Positions 8,689 through 17,642 of a stretch of 64,000 bases of DNA are shown here, one piece after another. The stretch is taken from the NCBI RefSeq assembly GCF_004138295.1, contig NZ_SCFM01000004.1, forward strand, positions 1 through 64,000, read 5' to 3'. The notes beneath the pieces are model-generated. The model ran no database searches. It was not told the DNA's origin and was given only the letters and a program-made list of their open reading frames with translations. A program made the position numbers and the translations under genes. The DNA is from Ectobacillus funiculus (lineage in GTDB: Bacteria; Bacillota; Bacilli; Bacillales; Bacillaceae_G). Position 1 is the stretch's first letter. Every line of letters begins with the position of its first letter.

Positions 8689-8804
8689 CGTTGGATGTTG
8701 CTTACGCGCTGACATAAAATCTTCATTTTCTGGAGGATGGAACATTATGGTTGGGTGATATAATGAACATATATAAAACGAAATGGCTTGAGGTGGCAGT
8801 TTAC

Positions 8805-9524
8805 ATGAAACCGATTATCCCGACCCAACATGGAGCTTGGGCTATGTTGTTTATCCCGTTTATTATCGGCATCGCTGCTGGAAGTCCTACATTATATCAT
8901 CTTCCTTTACTGCTCGCATGGTTGTTTGTTTATTTAGGTACATATCCGCTTCTTATGTATATCAAACAGAGACGTAAGAAGCATCTGCTGCAATGGGCTC
9001 TTACTTATTTTGTGGCGGCCCTTATTTTTGGTAGTATTTCACTTATGCATGAATGGCGAATTGTATATGCAGCAGTTATAATGCTTCCATTGTTTCTTGT
9101 GAATGTATGTTTTGCAATAACTAAGAATGAGCGAGCGCTGCTAAATGATATCGCTGCTATTATTACATTTTCATCTGGCGGTATGATGAGTTATTATTTT
9201 GGAACGGGCATCCTTAACCAAACAGCATGGTGGATTTTCACTTTATGCTTCTGTTATTTTGTTGGAAGTACATTTTATATGAAAACGATGCTCCGTGAGA
9301 AGCATAACCCAATCTATCGAATCGTTTCGTGGGGCTATCATGCGCTGTTAATCATCGGGATGATTATGCTTTCTCCTGCACTAGCTATTGCATTCGTACC
9401 AAGTCTTGTGCGGGCTATCCTGTTTTATGGCAAGAATATGCCGGTCTTAAAGGTCGGTACTTTAGAAATTGCGAACTCTGTTTACTTCTTCTTTGTCATT
9501 TTGCTTATGGTAAACAAGCTGTGA
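8805..9524 (+). CDS. YwiC-like integral membrane protein
   Basis: The protein starts MKPIIPTQHGAWAMLFIPF, which matches the conserved N-terminus of the YwiC-like family (function unknown) as I recall it. It has 7-8 hydrophobic segments over 239 residues. I chose ATG 8805, behind GAGGTGG, because it aligns with that N-terminus; an in-frame ATG at 8751 would add 18 unconserved residues. No operon partner is visible. Confidence 0.82.
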   Translation: MKPIIPTQHGAWAMLFIPFIIGIAAGSPTLYHLPLLLAWLFVYLGTYPLLMYIKQRRKKHLLQWALTYFVAALIFGSISLMHEWRIVYAAVIMLPLFLVNVCFAITKNERALLNDIAAIITFSSGGMMSYYFGTGILNQTAWWIFTLCFCYFVGSTFYMKTMLREKHNPIYRIVSWGYHALLIIGMIMLSPALAIAFVPSLVRAILFYGKNMPVLKVGTLEIANSVYFFFVILLMVNKL

Positions 9525-9536
9525 ATAGATACCATA

Positions 9537-9569
9537 CCTTCTTGCTGAAATAAGTGAGAAGGCAGTTTT
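9537..9569 (+). terminator. Stem-loop after the YwiC-like gene
   Basis: CCTTCTTGCT and AAGTGAGAAGG form an imperfect stem followed by a short T-rich stretch (CAGTTTTA). Confidence 0.6.
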
Positions 9570-9638
9570 ATGTTAGGCTTCAGGAGGGTCTGATTTGTTG
9601 GAGCTTTATGGCTGTTCATAGCCAAACTATCTTCTTTA

Positions 9639-9772
9639 CACTGTAGGAAAGCATAAATTTCCAGCTAGAAGGTCATTCGACGTAGTCGGAAATTTTAGGA
9701 ACACAGTGTAAGTGCAACTACGCCTCTGTCTTCGTCCAAAGGCAGGGCTCGCCAGTCGGCGAGGTTTCTTTA
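9639..9772 (+). repeat. bcr-like structured repeat, copy 1
   Basis: The element starts CACTGTAGGAAAG and ends GAGGTTTCTTTA, about 134 nt. Nested stems are visible: CACTGTA with TACAGT-type sequence, AAATTTCC with GGAAATTT, GCCC/GGGC, and CTCGCC/GGCGAG at the right end. TTTA precedes and ends it. It abuts copy 2 head to tail. Confidence 0.85.
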
Positions 9773-9907
9773 CACTTTAAGAAAGTATAAATTTCTAGCA
9801 GGGAGCCCATTCGACGTAGCGAGAAATTTTAGGAATACAGTATAAGTGCAACTACGCTTCTGTCTTCGCCCAAGGGCAGGGCTCACCAATCAGCGAATTT
9901 TCTTTAA
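9773..9907 (+). repeat. bcr-like structured repeat, copy 2
   Basis: A direct tandem neighbour of copy 1, starting CACTTTAAGAAAG and ending TTTTCTTTA. The internal stem is AAATTTCT / AGAAATTT, a compensated change from CC/GG in copy 1. Confidence 0.85.
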
Positions 9908-9960
9908 AGTCACAAATTCCTAGGCCTTTTCATATGATGGGCACAGGAGGATGACAACGC

Positions 9961-10092
9961 ATGAGGAAACGTAAGAATAATGCAAGCATTGCGTGTTATA
10001 TTGCGATGTGCGAGTATAGAAAAAAAAGAAGAGGGCATCTTTCGCGGGAAGCAGCCAGAGTATTGAAAATGCTTAAACGCCCCTATTCATAA
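9961..10092 (+). CDS. Small basic protein (43 residues), unknown
   Basis: This short ORF (MRKRKNNASIACYIAMCEYR, ending KMLKRPYS) has a clear ribosome site (CAGGAGGATGACAACGC) and ends just before a strong terminator, so it is probably a real short gene. It is rich in Arg/Lys with two Cys and no membrane segment. No family is recognised. It sits between repeat copies 2 and 3. Confidence 0.6.
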   Translation: MRKRKNNASIACYIAMCEYRKKRRGHLSREAARVLKMLKRPYS

Positions 10093-10094
10093 AA

Positions 10095-10130
10095 AACACC
10101 CGATCCTGTTTGGGGATCGGGCGTTTTTTA
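10095..10130 (+). terminator. Terminator after the 43-residue gene
   Basis: CCCGATCC / GGATCGGG is flanked by A and T tracts, so it could work in both directions. Confidence 0.9.
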
Positions 10131-10200
10131 TATTGTAGGAAAGTATAAACTTCTAGCTACAAGTCATTCGACGTAGTCAGAAATTTAGCGAGTTTTCTTC
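10131..10200 (+). repeat. bcr-like repeat, copy 3 (internal deletion)
   Basis: The left half is normal (TATTGTAGGAAAGTATAAACTTC to GTCAGAAATTT), then jumps to the right end AGCGAGTTTTCTT. The middle ~65 nt are missing. Confidence 0.8.
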
Positions 10201-10226
10201 AAAAAGGATAATTTGTGCTGCCTGTC

Positions 10227-10418
10227 TTATTTTTGTGATAAAATTTGGGCTGTACTGTCACATTGTTGAAGTGCGCTCTCAACAGAGTGAAGAGATTGTT
10301 CAATGCGCTGACGGTTGTCGGCTTCTTCTACTGTTTGTAGTGCATTCTGTAGGCAGCTTCTTGCTTGTTCTAGCGCGCTGCATGAATCTTGAACGTGACC
10401 TCTTGCATTCTTTTGCAT
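10227..10418 (-). CDS. Small helical protein (63 residues), unknown
   Basis: A minus-strand ORF with a good ribosome site (AAGGGAGGCATAGAATATG). The sequence is strongly helical and hydrophilic, with Gln, Glu and Ala at heptad-like spacing (ALEQARSCLQNALQTVEEA) and three Cys. It resembles short DUF3813-type proteins of Bacillus only loosely, so I leave it unassigned. Confidence 0.6.
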   Translation of the reverse strand: MQKNARGHVQDSCSALEQARSCLQNALQTVEEADNRQRIEQSLHSVESALQQCDSTAQILSQK

Positions 10419-10535
10419 ATTCTATGCCTCCCTTGTATGAGATACATATGTAGTATGGGCTAAACCGTAAGGGCATATAACCTAAGTGTTTGGGAATATC
10501 AGAGGGGAAAGTGAGTATTTGAAACGGCATGATAA

Positions 10536-10567
10536 GAGAAAAAAGAAAAGACTGCATAAAGCAGTCT
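10536..10567 (-). terminator. Minus-strand stem-loop
   Basis: AGACTGC-TTTAT-GCAGTCT followed by TTTTCTTTTTTC on the minus strand. Confidence 0.7.
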
Positions 10568-10602
10568 AACAAAATGGTGCTGAGTGTGTAGTGTTTTATT
10601 CA

Positions 10603-10632
10603 AATAAAAAGACACCTTCGCCAAAAGGTGCC
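10603..10632 (-). terminator. Minus-strand stem-loop
   Basis: CACCTT-TTGGCG-AAGGTG followed by TCTTTTTATTT on the minus strand. Confidence 0.65.
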
Positions 10633-11010
10633 GGCTGTTTCTGTCATAAAAGACTCGCTTTTTGACAAGGTATAGATTATCATGGTTGAATTTACTTGTC
10701 AAAAGGGAATATGTGGAGCTATTTTTTGTGCTGAAGATTATACGGATTTTGTTTGGGTACGCTCTTGCATATCAGCGAAGGCCTTATGGGCTTATCAATA
10801 CATAGAGCTTTGAGAGCAGCCGTTAACGGACAGGATGGCAGCGGCTGTTATAGATGCTGGAAATAAGCTCTGGCTCATACCTTTTCTAAATGTATGGATT
10901 AGTATGAGCCGTTTCCCGTATCCAATTATTCATAAGCAGGAGAACTTTTAAGTGGTATCTCTTCTTAATGGAATGAAGAAGGGGAAGGATAAAGAAAGGG
11001 GGTGAATGAT

Positions 11011-11214
11011 TTGCAAGTAATGCCAAAAAAGAAAAAATTTGAAGTGCAGCCGGATGAATCGATATCAAGCTGCATTGAAAGAATGGAAAGAGAAGGATAT
11101 ATCCCAGCGCGACGCACGGAGGAGCCGGTTTTTCAGGAAGTGGAACGAGATGGGGAGATGGTCATAGAGCCGTGCGGGAGACGAATTACATTTGAAGGAA
11201 AGTTAAAAAGCTAG
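11011..11214 (+). CDS. NETI-motif protein
   Basis: A 67-residue protein with the NETI-family pattern: KKKFEVQPDESISSCIERM, then EGYIPARRTEEPVF. Here the eponymous NETI tetrapeptide is DESI. Function is unknown; the family is short and typical of Bacillus. I favour TTG 11011, placed behind AAAGGGGGTG; GTG 11002 overlaps that site. A terminator begins over the stop codon. Confidence 0.85.
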   Translation: MQVMPKKKKFEVQPDESISSCIERMEREGYIPARRTEEPVFQEVERDGEMVIEPCGRRITFEGKLKS

Positions 11215-11233
11215 GGGACCCCTAGCTTTTTAT
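11206..11233 (+). terminator. Terminator after the NETI gene
   Basis: AAAAAGCTAGG-GGAC-CCTAGCTTTTT is a near-perfect, probably bidirectional, stem overlapping the stop codon. Confidence 0.85.
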
Positions 11234-11496
11234 TACACCTATGCTTTATTTCTTCATTATATATTCTGTCTCTTAGGAAGCGAATCTTGTGTAGAAACTC
11301 TAGGGTAGTTTGCCTTGAGAGAAACTACCTTTCCATTATATTGGGTACGAAACACAAGTAAAAATAGATTTTTAGGGAAAGGGCCTTGAATTTCTACAGG
11401 ATGCTAGTGCAGATATAATTAAATAATGATACAATGATTGTAAACGTTTTTTTAGTTATCTATTCAGATGTATAACCTACAAACAGGGGGAACGAT

Positions 11497-11895
11497 ATGT
11501 CCGAAACTTTTCAATCGAACAATTTGCTCACAGAAGAAGACAATCAAGCATTGATGGAGGCTATCGGAGATGCTGTGATGCAGGCAATTAAAACCGGAGA
11601 TTCTGTTTTTGTTTCCTTTCCTAGATACAATTTAATATTGATGGTTGTGCAGGAGGACTTTTCGATTCAAAGCTCGTTATTTCTGTTGTCAGATTGTGTG
11701 AAGAACGAGGAGGGACAACTGCAACTGCCAATGCCGCCTTTATACGCAGGTCGCCGTCACATTATGAATATTGAGGATTTTGAAGGTTATTATAATGAAG
11801 AGGCAGTAAAACAGTTAGAGCCCAAGATTGGACAAGCATTATTTTTAATTATGAACCTTTTGCGAACAATTCAATTAGGATCCGGTGTATATTAG
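11497..11895 (+). CDS. Conserved-looking hypothetical protein (132 residues)
   Basis: The start ATG 11497 lies behind AACAGGGGGAACGAT. The protein is acidic and soluble, with mixed alpha/beta character and no catalytic motif I recognise. Its N-terminal half reads as a helix then strands (DSVFVSFPRYNLILMVV). It is monocistronic, before the serC regulatory region. No function is assigned. Confidence 0.7.
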   Translation: MSETFQSNNLLTEEDNQALMEAIGDAVMQAIKTGDSVFVSFPRYNLILMVVQEDFSIQSSLFLLSDCVKNEEGQLQLPMPPLYAGRRHIMNIEDFEGYYNEEAVKQLEPKIGQALFLIMNLLRTIQLGSGVY

Positions 11896-12075
11896 AAAAG
11901 CCAGCTGTTCACAGTAGGCTTTTCTAGCATAATTTATTGCAAAATGGATAGGTGGAAAAAAGTATACATAGATAGTAATGTATTATGGGAATTTATAAAA
12001 GGTGAAACTTAGGATAATGTCCTGCTGTTTTTATGGTGAATAACAAGAAGAGAGGTAGGTATAGTAAGATAATGA

Positions 12076-12134
12076 AATGGAATCATTTGTTAACTATTTC
12101 GTATAGCATAACTGTAATTGCAAACGATTCCATT
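12076..12134. promoter_or_regulatory. Inverted repeat upstream of the serC promoter
   Basis: AATGGAATCATTTG (12076-12089) and CAAACGATTCCATT (12121-12134) are inverted copies with one mismatch, 31 nt apart and about 30 nt upstream of the -35 box. It could be a two-site operator or a cruciform. No regulator is recognised. Confidence 0.55.
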
Positions 12135-12162
12135 GCGTGTTGACAAAAAAGTTCGGAATTCA

Positions 12163-12192
12163 TTGACCAAGGCGGCTTTTGTAGGGTATAAT
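12163..12192 (+). promoter_or_regulatory. Sigma-A-type promoter of serC-serA
   Basis: TTGACC, 18 nt, TATAAT, about 60 nt before the serC start. A clean vegetative match by inspection. Confidence 0.7.
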
Positions 12193-12252
12193 TCAGAAAG
12201 TTTAAACATTACGAAAACTTGACAGTTTCTAGATGAAGGGGGAGGGAATGGT

Positions 12253-13332
12253 ATGGAAAGAGTGTATAACTTTTCTGCCGGTCCATCAATGCTACCACTT
12301 CCTGTATTGGAAAAAGCGCAAAAAGAGCTAGTTTCACTTGGAAGTACTGGTATGTCCGTGATGGAAATGAGCCATCGTTCTGGTGTATACCAAAATATTG
12401 TAACAGAAGCGGAGACTCTTTTAAGAGAGTTGATGAATATTCCAGAAAATTATAAGGTGCTGTTTTTGCAAGGTGGCGCTTCTCTACAATTTTCTATGAT
12501 TCCGCTAAACTTATTCCGTAACAAGAAGGCTGACTATGTAAACACAGGTTCTTGGTCGAAAAAAGCAGCTTCTGAAGCAAAGAAGTATGGAGAGGCGCGC
12601 GTTGTAGCATCTTCTGAACAAGATCGTTTTACAACTATTCCAGAGCTGCACCGTTCTATGTTTGATCCTGAGGCGGACTATGTTCATATTACGACGAACA
12701 ATACGATTGAAGGAACCTGCTATGCAGAAATTCCAGATACAGGCCATGTACCGCTCATTGCGGATATGTCTTCTAATATTTTGTCTGAAGTGTATGATGT
12801 TTCCAAGTTTGGTTTGATTTACGCAGGTGCGCAAAAGAATATTGGTCCTGCAGGTGTAACAGTCGTAATCATCCGTGAAGATTTAATTGGTCATGCTCCG
12901 GCATTCTGTCCGACAATGCTTGACTATAAAATACATGCTGATAACGAATCAATGTATAACACACCTCCAACGTTTGCAATTTATATGGCGAAGCTTGTAT
13001 TTGAATGGTTAAAGGATCTTGGCGGTATTCCAGCAATGGAGAAAATCAATCGTGAAAAAGCGAAGCTGTTGTATGACTTTTTAGATGAATCTGAAATGTT
13101 CCAATCACCTGTCGCACCAAAATATCGTTCTCTTATGAATATTCCATTTACAAGTCCTTCAGCTGAGCTGGATAAAAAGTTTGTTCAAGAAGCAAAGGCT
13201 GCTGGCTTAGAGACGTTGAAGGGCCACCGCTCCGTTGGCGGTATGCGTGCGAGTATCTATAATGCGATGCCTGTAGAAGGAGTACAAAAGCTAGTGGCAT
13301 TTATGAAGGAATTCGAACGGAACAATCGATAG
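12253..13332 (+). CDS. serC: Phosphoserine aminotransferase SerC
   Basis: SerC is a PLP enzyme that converts 3-phosphohydroxypyruvate and glutamate to phosphoserine and 2-oxoglutarate. The 359-residue length is standard. Diagnostic segments are [11 protein letters not shown] at the N-terminus, [15 protein letters not shown], the PLP lysine in [12 protein letters not shown], and [17 protein letters not shown] near the C-terminus. ATG 12253 follows GGGGGAGGGAATGGT. serA starts 12 nt downstream, so the second and first steps of serine synthesis are co-transcribed. Confidence 0.97.
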   Translation: MERVYNFSAGPSMLPLPVLEKAQKELVSLGSTGMSVMEMSHRSGVYQNIVTEAETLLRELMNIPENYKVLFLQGGASLQFSMIPLNLFRNKKADYVNTGSWSKKAASEAKKYGEARVVASSEQDRFTTIPELHRSMFDPEADYVHITTNNTIEGTCYAEIPDTGHVPLIADMSSNILSEVYDVSKFGLIYAGAQKNIGPAGVTVVIIREDLIGHAPAFCPTMLDYKIHADNESMYNTPPTFAIYMAKLVFEWLKDLGGIPAMEKINREKAKLLYDFLDESEMFQSPVAPKYRSLMNIPFTSPSAELDKKFVQEAKAAGLETLKGHRSVGGMRASIYNAMPVEGVQKLVAFMKEFERNNR

Positions 13333-13344
13333 GGGGATTTGCTC

Positions 13345-14523
13345 GTGTTTAAGATTCAAACGTTAAACAATATCGCTTCCTGCGGTCTTGATATATTTTC
13401 GAATGAACGTTATACAATTGAAAAAGAGTGCGAGTCACCAGATGGCATCCTGCTTCGCAGCTATTATATGCATGACATGGAGTTGCCAGAAAACCTAAAG
13501 GCGATTGCGCGCGCGGGAGCGGGCGTTAATAACATTCCAGTAGATACATGTACGGAAAAAGGAATTGTCGTATTTAATACTCCTGGCGCAAATGCAAATG
13601 CGGTGAAGGAAATGGTACTAGCAAGTATGCTTTTATCATCCCGTAATTTGTTAGAGGGCGTATCTTGGGCAAAATCATTGCAAGGACAAGGTGATGTTGT
13701 ACCAAAGCTTGTAGAAGCCGGCAAAAAAGAATACGTAGGTAGAGAAATCAAAGGCAAAAAGCTTGGAATTATCGGTCTTGGTGCAATAGGTGCATTGGTT
13801 GCAAATGATGCATTGTCATTAGATATGGAAGTAATCGGCTATGATCCATATGTGTCCGTAGAAACAGCATGGAGATTATCTCGCCAAGTGCAGCGTGCTC
13901 TTAGCATTGAGCAAATTTTCTCTACATGTGACTTTATTACAATTCACGTTCCGCTTACAGAGCAAACGAAGGAAAGCATTAATGCACAAGCATTTGGCTT
14001 AATGAAAAAAGGTGTTTGCCTTATGAACTTCTCACGCGGTGAGCTTGTGAATGAAGAGGACTTAAGAGTGGCATTAGAAGAAGGAATTCTTGGTTCTTAT
14101 ATAACAGATTTCCCGAACGAGAATGTTCTTGGTATGAAAAATGTTATTCCAATTCCTCACCTTGGCGCATCCACGCTTGAGTCTGAGGAGAACTGTGCAA
14201 TTATGGCTGCAAGACAAATGCGTGATTATTTAGAAACAGGAAATATCAAAAACTCTGTAAACTATCCGAATGTTGAGCTTCCTTACTTTGGACAAAAGCG
14301 TATTACAGTTGCGCATAAAAATGTTCCAAACATGGTTGGACAAATGACGGCTGCTTTGGCTGAGCACGGTATTAATATTGCCGATATGATTAATCGCAGC
14401 AAAGGCGGTTATGCTTACACAGTTATTGATATTGATAATAGTTTTGATGCGACAATTAAAGATGATATCGCAACTAGAATTCGCAGCATTGAAGGTGTAG
14501 CTGCAGTTCGTATTTTCCAATAA
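13345..14523 (+). CDS. serA: D-3-phosphoglycerate dehydrogenase SerA
   Basis: SerA oxidises 3-phosphoglycerate to 3-phosphohydroxypyruvate with NAD. The substrate domain shows ARAGAGVNNIPV, the Rossmann turn is GLGAIGALVANDA (about 148-160), and the catalytic region has HLGAST. A C-terminal ACT domain (HKNVPNMVGQMTAALAEHGINIAD) suggests serine feedback. It lacks the long intervening domain of the B. subtilis type. GTG 13345 is 8 nt behind AGGGGG; TTG 13339 is an alternative. Confidence 0.95.
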   Translation: MFKIQTLNNIASCGLDIFSNERYTIEKECESPDGILLRSYYMHDMELPENLKAIARAGAGVNNIPVDTCTEKGIVVFNTPGANANAVKEMVLASMLLSSRNLLEGVSWAKSLQGQGDVVPKLVEAGKKEYVGREIKGKKLGIIGLGAIGALVANDALSLDMEVIGYDPYVSVETAWRLSRQVQRALSIEQIFSTCDFITIHVPLTEQTKESINAQAFGLMKKGVCLMNFSRGELVNEEDLRVALEEGILGSYITDFPNENVLGMKNVIPIPHLGASTLESEENCAIMAARQMRDYLETGNIKNSVNYPNVELPYFGQKRITVAHKNVPNMVGQMTAALAEHGINIADMINRSKGGYAYTVIDIDNSFDATIKDDIATRIRSIEGVAAVRIFQ

Positions 14524-14530
14524 GACTTCC

Positions 14531-14556
14531 AAGATAAAGTCCGCATATGCGGACTT
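14531..14556 (+). terminator. Terminator after serA
   Basis: AAGATAAAGTCCGCAT and its perfect complement form a palindrome followed by TTGTT. It can act on both strands. Confidence 0.85.
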
Positions 14557-14572
14557 TATCTTGTTCCTCTGT

Positions 14573-14630
14573 GTAAAAATAAGCTGATTGAACAGGCGAA
14601 TTATGAGCCGTTCAGTCAGCTTATTTTTAC
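14573..14630. terminator. Second stem-loop after serA, bidirectional
   Basis: GTAAAAATAAGCTGA and TCAGCTTATTTTTAC form a 15-bp stem around a 28-nt loop that itself holds GAAC/GTTC. It is followed by CTTTTTTG. Confidence 0.75.
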
Positions 14631-14637
14631 TTTTTTG

Positions 14638-14774
14638 CACTGTAAGAAAGTAAAAATTCCCAGCTAGAAGTGAATTCGACGTAGCGGGTAATTTTAGGAA
14701 TACAGTATAAGTGCAACTACGCCTCTGTCTTCGCCCAAGAGCAGGGCTCGCCAATCAGCGCGAGTTTTCTTTAT
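14638..14774 (+). repeat. bcr-like structured repeat, copy 4
   Basis: A full-length copy from CACTGTAAGAAAG to GAGTTTTCTTTA. The internal stem has changed to CCC/GGG with pairing kept. Its right end touches the 3' end of the DinB-like gene. Confidence 0.85.
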
Positions 14775-14775
14775 T

Positions 14776-15303
14776 TTACAATGCCTGTAAGTATCTTTCT
14801 TGGAGGATTGTTGCATGATGGAGCGCATGTCCAGCAATAATGTAAGCAAGTGCACGCGCAGTCACAGGACCGCCATTTGCTGTTCCGCTTCTCGTCCACG
14901 CGTCTTCAGGAAGTATACGAATAAGTGAAATAGTCGCATGCCGCACCGCAGAAAAATCATTTAGGAGCTGCTGCATAGAGAGTCGTTCATAAGAAGCGTG
15001 CTGTACATATACATTTTCATCAAAGCCAGCCAGATCTGTTGTATCACCACGCCCAATCCGTAAAAGGCGATAGCTCATAATACGTTCGGTATCTGTTATA
15101 TGACCAAGTACTTCCTTTATGCTCCATTTCCCTTGAGCATAGCGATAGCCGCTTTGTTCTTCTGAAATTGTCCCAAGCAATGTTATGATTTCCTCAGCTT
15201 GACGTGTTAGTAGGGAACATAAATCTCCTTCTAAAATAGCATCTACATATTTTTGATAATAAGTTATATATTCTTCTCTTTCTGGCTTTTGGATGATCAT
15301 CAT
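14776..15303 (-). CDS. DinB-superfamily protein (DinB_2-like)
   Basis: The 175-residue four-helix-bundle protein carries the DinB metal site: His in LGHITDTER (about 67) and the pair in AGHALHHATILQERY near the C-terminus. Members are metal-dependent, often thiol-transfer, enzymes of mostly unknown substrate. The start ATGATG is preceded by GAGGAGAAAAGA. The stop lies 2 nt from repeat copy 4, so the repeat may supply its 3' structure. Confidence 0.88.
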   Translation of the reverse strand: MMIIQKPEREEYITYYQKYVDAILEGDLCSLLTRQAEEIITLLGTISEEQSGYRYAQGKWSIKEVLGHITDTERIMSYRLLRIGRGDTTDLAGFDENVYVQHASYERLSMQQLLNDFSAVRHATISLIRILPEDAWTRSGTANGGPVTARALAYIIAGHALHHATILQERYLQAL

Positions 15304-15751
15304 TCTTTTCTCCTCTCTTTCTGTAAATTTCCACCATTTCTAATCATACTACGCTTTTGTCCATTTGTCGAAATTTTCGCATCTCAAAATAGCTGCTCCC
15401 CAACCAAGTGTTGCTTATTAAACGTAATCTTGTAAGCAAACCTGCACGAAAAGTACAAATTGACAGGATAGAAGTGGATATGATATCTTTAAGGTGTTTT
15501 TAATGCACTTTACAGGTTGTTGGGTTGTTTCGGAATGAGACAAACAGCATACCATTTCTCGTTTGATTTGAAATTTTCCTATAAGCGATTGAGTTCTTGA
15601 GGTACATGTCCTGATGGCATGTACTTTTTCTTTTGAATAAGAACAGCATTATATACAATGCAGCATGGAAAGTGCATTATAATAGAAACTATCTGTATTG
15701 ATATTCCAACCTACTGTAAACCATACTAAGGAAAAACAAGGAGATGAACTC
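15304..15751. other. Intergenic region with a tiny ORF and terminator
   Basis: A 21-codon ORF (15535-15600, MRQTAYHFSFDLKFSYKRLSS) ends exactly where a terminator hairpin begins, suggesting a short peptide gene or leader. Its ribosome site is weak. Otherwise only promoter-like AT-rich sequence is visible. Confidence 0.4.
15601..15631 (+). terminator. Stem-loop terminator upstream of the nrnB-like gene
   Basis: GTACATG-TCCTGATGG-CATGTAC followed by TTTTTCTTTT. Confidence 0.8.
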
Positions 15752-16918
15752 ATGTATCATGTATACTCTCATAACGATCTAGACGGTATCGGATGCGGCA
15801 TTGTAGCAAAGCTGGCATTTGGAAACGAGATTGAGATTCGCTATAACTCGATTGCGGGCTTGAACGATCGAGTGGGCCGTTTTTTAGACACAGCTCGGTT
15901 AGAAGACCAGTTATTTATTACGGATTTATCTGTGAATGAGGAGAATGAAGCAAGAATAAGTGAATTTGTACATAGAGGAGGGAAAGCAAGACTGTTAGAT
16001 CATCATAAAACAGCCTTGCATTTAAATAAACATGAGTGGTCATCTGTACAGGTGAAGTACGAGGATGACAGATTGGCATGTGCAACTTCATTGTTTTATG
16101 AGTTTCTAGTAAATCAAGGCTTTTTGGAGCCATCAACTGCTGCTGCTGAATTTGTGGAACTCGTACGTCAATATGATACTTGGGAATGGGAAAAGCATCA
16201 GAATCTAAAGGCAAAAATGCTGAACGATCTTCTTTATTTGCTCTCGATAGAGGAATTCGAAGAAAAGATGGTTGAGCGTCTAAAGGCTGCTGAATCATTT
16301 CAGTTTGATGACTTTGAAGAAAAGCTGTTAGAGATGGAACAGGAAAAAATTAAAAGATATGTGCGTAAGAAAAAGCGCGAACTGATACAAACCACGATTA
16401 ATGATCTTTGTGTTGGGGTTGTACACGCTGAATCGTATCATTCAGAGCTTGGTAATGAGTTAGGAAAGGAATACGAGCATTTGGATTACATTGCGATTGT
16501 AAACATGGGAGGGAAGAAAGTAGGATTTCGGACCATTCATGATAGTGTAGATGTTTCGGAAATCGCCGGCCTTTTTGGCGGTGGCGGTCATGTGAAGGCA
16601 TCTGGCTGTCCTCTTACTGAAGAGGCATTTAGTGTGTATGTGACAAATATATTCCATCTTCCTGCTGTAAAGGAAGATGCACCTAAAAATACACGTAACC
16701 TAAAACAGTCTGAGCATGGTTCACTGTATCAAAATCATGAAAAAGAATTGATTTTCATTCATCCTCTAAATGAAAAATGGGGAATTATTCACCAAGAAAA
16801 TAAATTGGAGAAGGAATTTCCTTCATTTGAAGAAGCAGAACGCTTTATAAAGCGACACTACACTTGTTGGCTAGCGGATGATGAGAAATTCGTGAATTAT
16901 ATTCCGGTAAGCAAATAG
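15752..16918 (+). CDS. nrnB: DHH-family phosphoesterase, NrnB-like nano-RNase
   Basis: DHH/DHHA1 architecture in 388 residues: the metal-binding NDLDGIG near 8-14, TDLSVN (about 58), the signature LLDHHKT (about 78-84), and GGGGHVKASG in the DHHA1 domain (about 282-291). It resembles B. subtilis YngD/NrnB, which degrades short oligoribonucleotides. A ~70-residue C-terminal tail follows the DHHA1 domain. ATG 15752 follows AAGGAGATGAACTC; an in-frame ATG 54 nt earlier has no site. Confidence 0.88.
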   Translation: MYHVYSHNDLDGIGCGIVAKLAFGNEIEIRYNSIAGLNDRVGRFLDTARLEDQLFITDLSVNEENEARISEFVHRGGKARLLDHHKTALHLNKHEWSSVQVKYEDDRLACATSLFYEFLVNQGFLEPSTAAAEFVELVRQYDTWEWEKHQNLKAKMLNDLLYLLSIEEFEEKMVERLKAAESFQFDDFEEKLLEMEQEKIKRYVRKKKRELIQTTINDLCVGVVHAESYHSELGNELGKEYEHLDYIAIVNMGGKKVGFRTIHDSVDVSEIAGLFGGGGHVKASGCPLTEEAFSVYVTNIFHLPAVKEDAPKNTRNLKQSEHGSLYQNHEKELIFIHPLNEKWGIIHQENKLEKEFPSFEEAERFIKRHYTCWLADDEKFVNYIPVSK

Positions 16919-16979
16919 TGTAAAGTAAACATAGAAAAGGCATTGTCTCGCCGATTTGAGACGGTATACAGCAGCTAAA

Positions 16980-17021
16980 ACAATACCCCCTGTTTCAGTA
17001 GGAAAGGGGGCATTGTTTTTT
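16980..17021 (+). terminator. Terminator after the nrnB-like gene
   Basis: CAATACCCCC and GGGGGCATTG form a stem with one mismatch, followed by TTTTTT. Confidence 0.85.
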
Positions 17022-17093
17022 AGAAATGGATATACTACCTTTTTGCTTATATGCAGCCGTATAGAAACTCATTTCTTTGCGTTCATTTTCACT

Positions 17094-17396
17094 TTACTTA
17101 CGTTTTACAGATAAACCATAGGCAAGTGTTTCGTTTGGTGTAGTAAGTCGAAAGGCAGCTACATGATCTAGCTTTACTTTGCTTCCAAGATAGTCCCTTG
17201 CAAAGGAATTCGCCAAAATGGTGAGTCCGTTTTTTTCAAAAATAACATCATCATGTTGTCGCTCATCTAGAGTTAGGTCGATATCGACGACAGCGCTGCA
17301 TGTACCTACCGGCTGAATATCAATACGCAGGCAAAGCGGCACTATATTAAGCTTTTTAAGTTGTTCCTCTGCGCTTTCAGTAATAATAAATTCCAT
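17094..17396 (-). CDS. HesB/IscA-fold protein, YqkB-like
   Basis: A 100-residue protein with the Fe-S biogenesis fold pattern: a helix ESAEEQLKKL, then LCLRIDIQPVGTCSAVVDIDLTLD. It lacks the conserved C-terminal Cys-Gly-Cys of A-type scaffolds, as in the YqkB-like branch, so an iron-sulfur role cannot be assumed. The start is ATG 17396 behind AAAAGGGGGACTTTTT; the longer reading begins before that site. Confidence 0.8.
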   Translation of the reverse strand: MEFIITESAEEQLKKLNIVPLCLRIDIQPVGTCSAVVDIDLTLDERQHDDVIFEKNGLTILANSFARDYLGSKVKLDHVAAFRLTTPNETLAYGLSVKRK

Positions 17397-17642
17397 AAAA
17401 AGTCCCCCTTTTTTGATTTGCTCACATTTTGACCACATTGAGATTATTCACAGTGCGAAATATGATTGTAGCTTGGCTTTTTCATTGTACACGTTTAAAT
17501 AGCAAATCTTCAAACTTTTGTGCAGCTTCATCCTGCAATGCGGGACCACATGGCTATATGTGTTTTAACATAACATTTGATACAGGAAGTCAAAGCTTTA
17601 GATTTTTTGCGATCGGACTAGTCTCAAGTGACTTACGAATAC

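Larger units (their letters stand above)
10419..11010. other. Gene-poor interval with two minus-strand terminators
   Basis: Two stem-loops at 10536-10567 and 10603-10632 would terminate leftward transcription, yet no intact minus-strand gene lies to their right. A short minus-strand reading near 10738-10790 (KAFADMQERTQTKSV then stop) looks like the tail of a decayed gene. The rest shows nothing I can support. Confidence 0.5.

Noticed and set aside
9639-10200. CRISPR-like array from clustered repeats
   Set aside because: The units are ~135-nt structured elements in variable contexts, not short direct repeats with uniform spacers, and no cas genes are present.
10738-10790. Minus-strand reading KAFADMQERTQTKSV-stop
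   Set aside because: It looks like a protein tail, but only about 15 codons are open; too little to name as a pseudogene.
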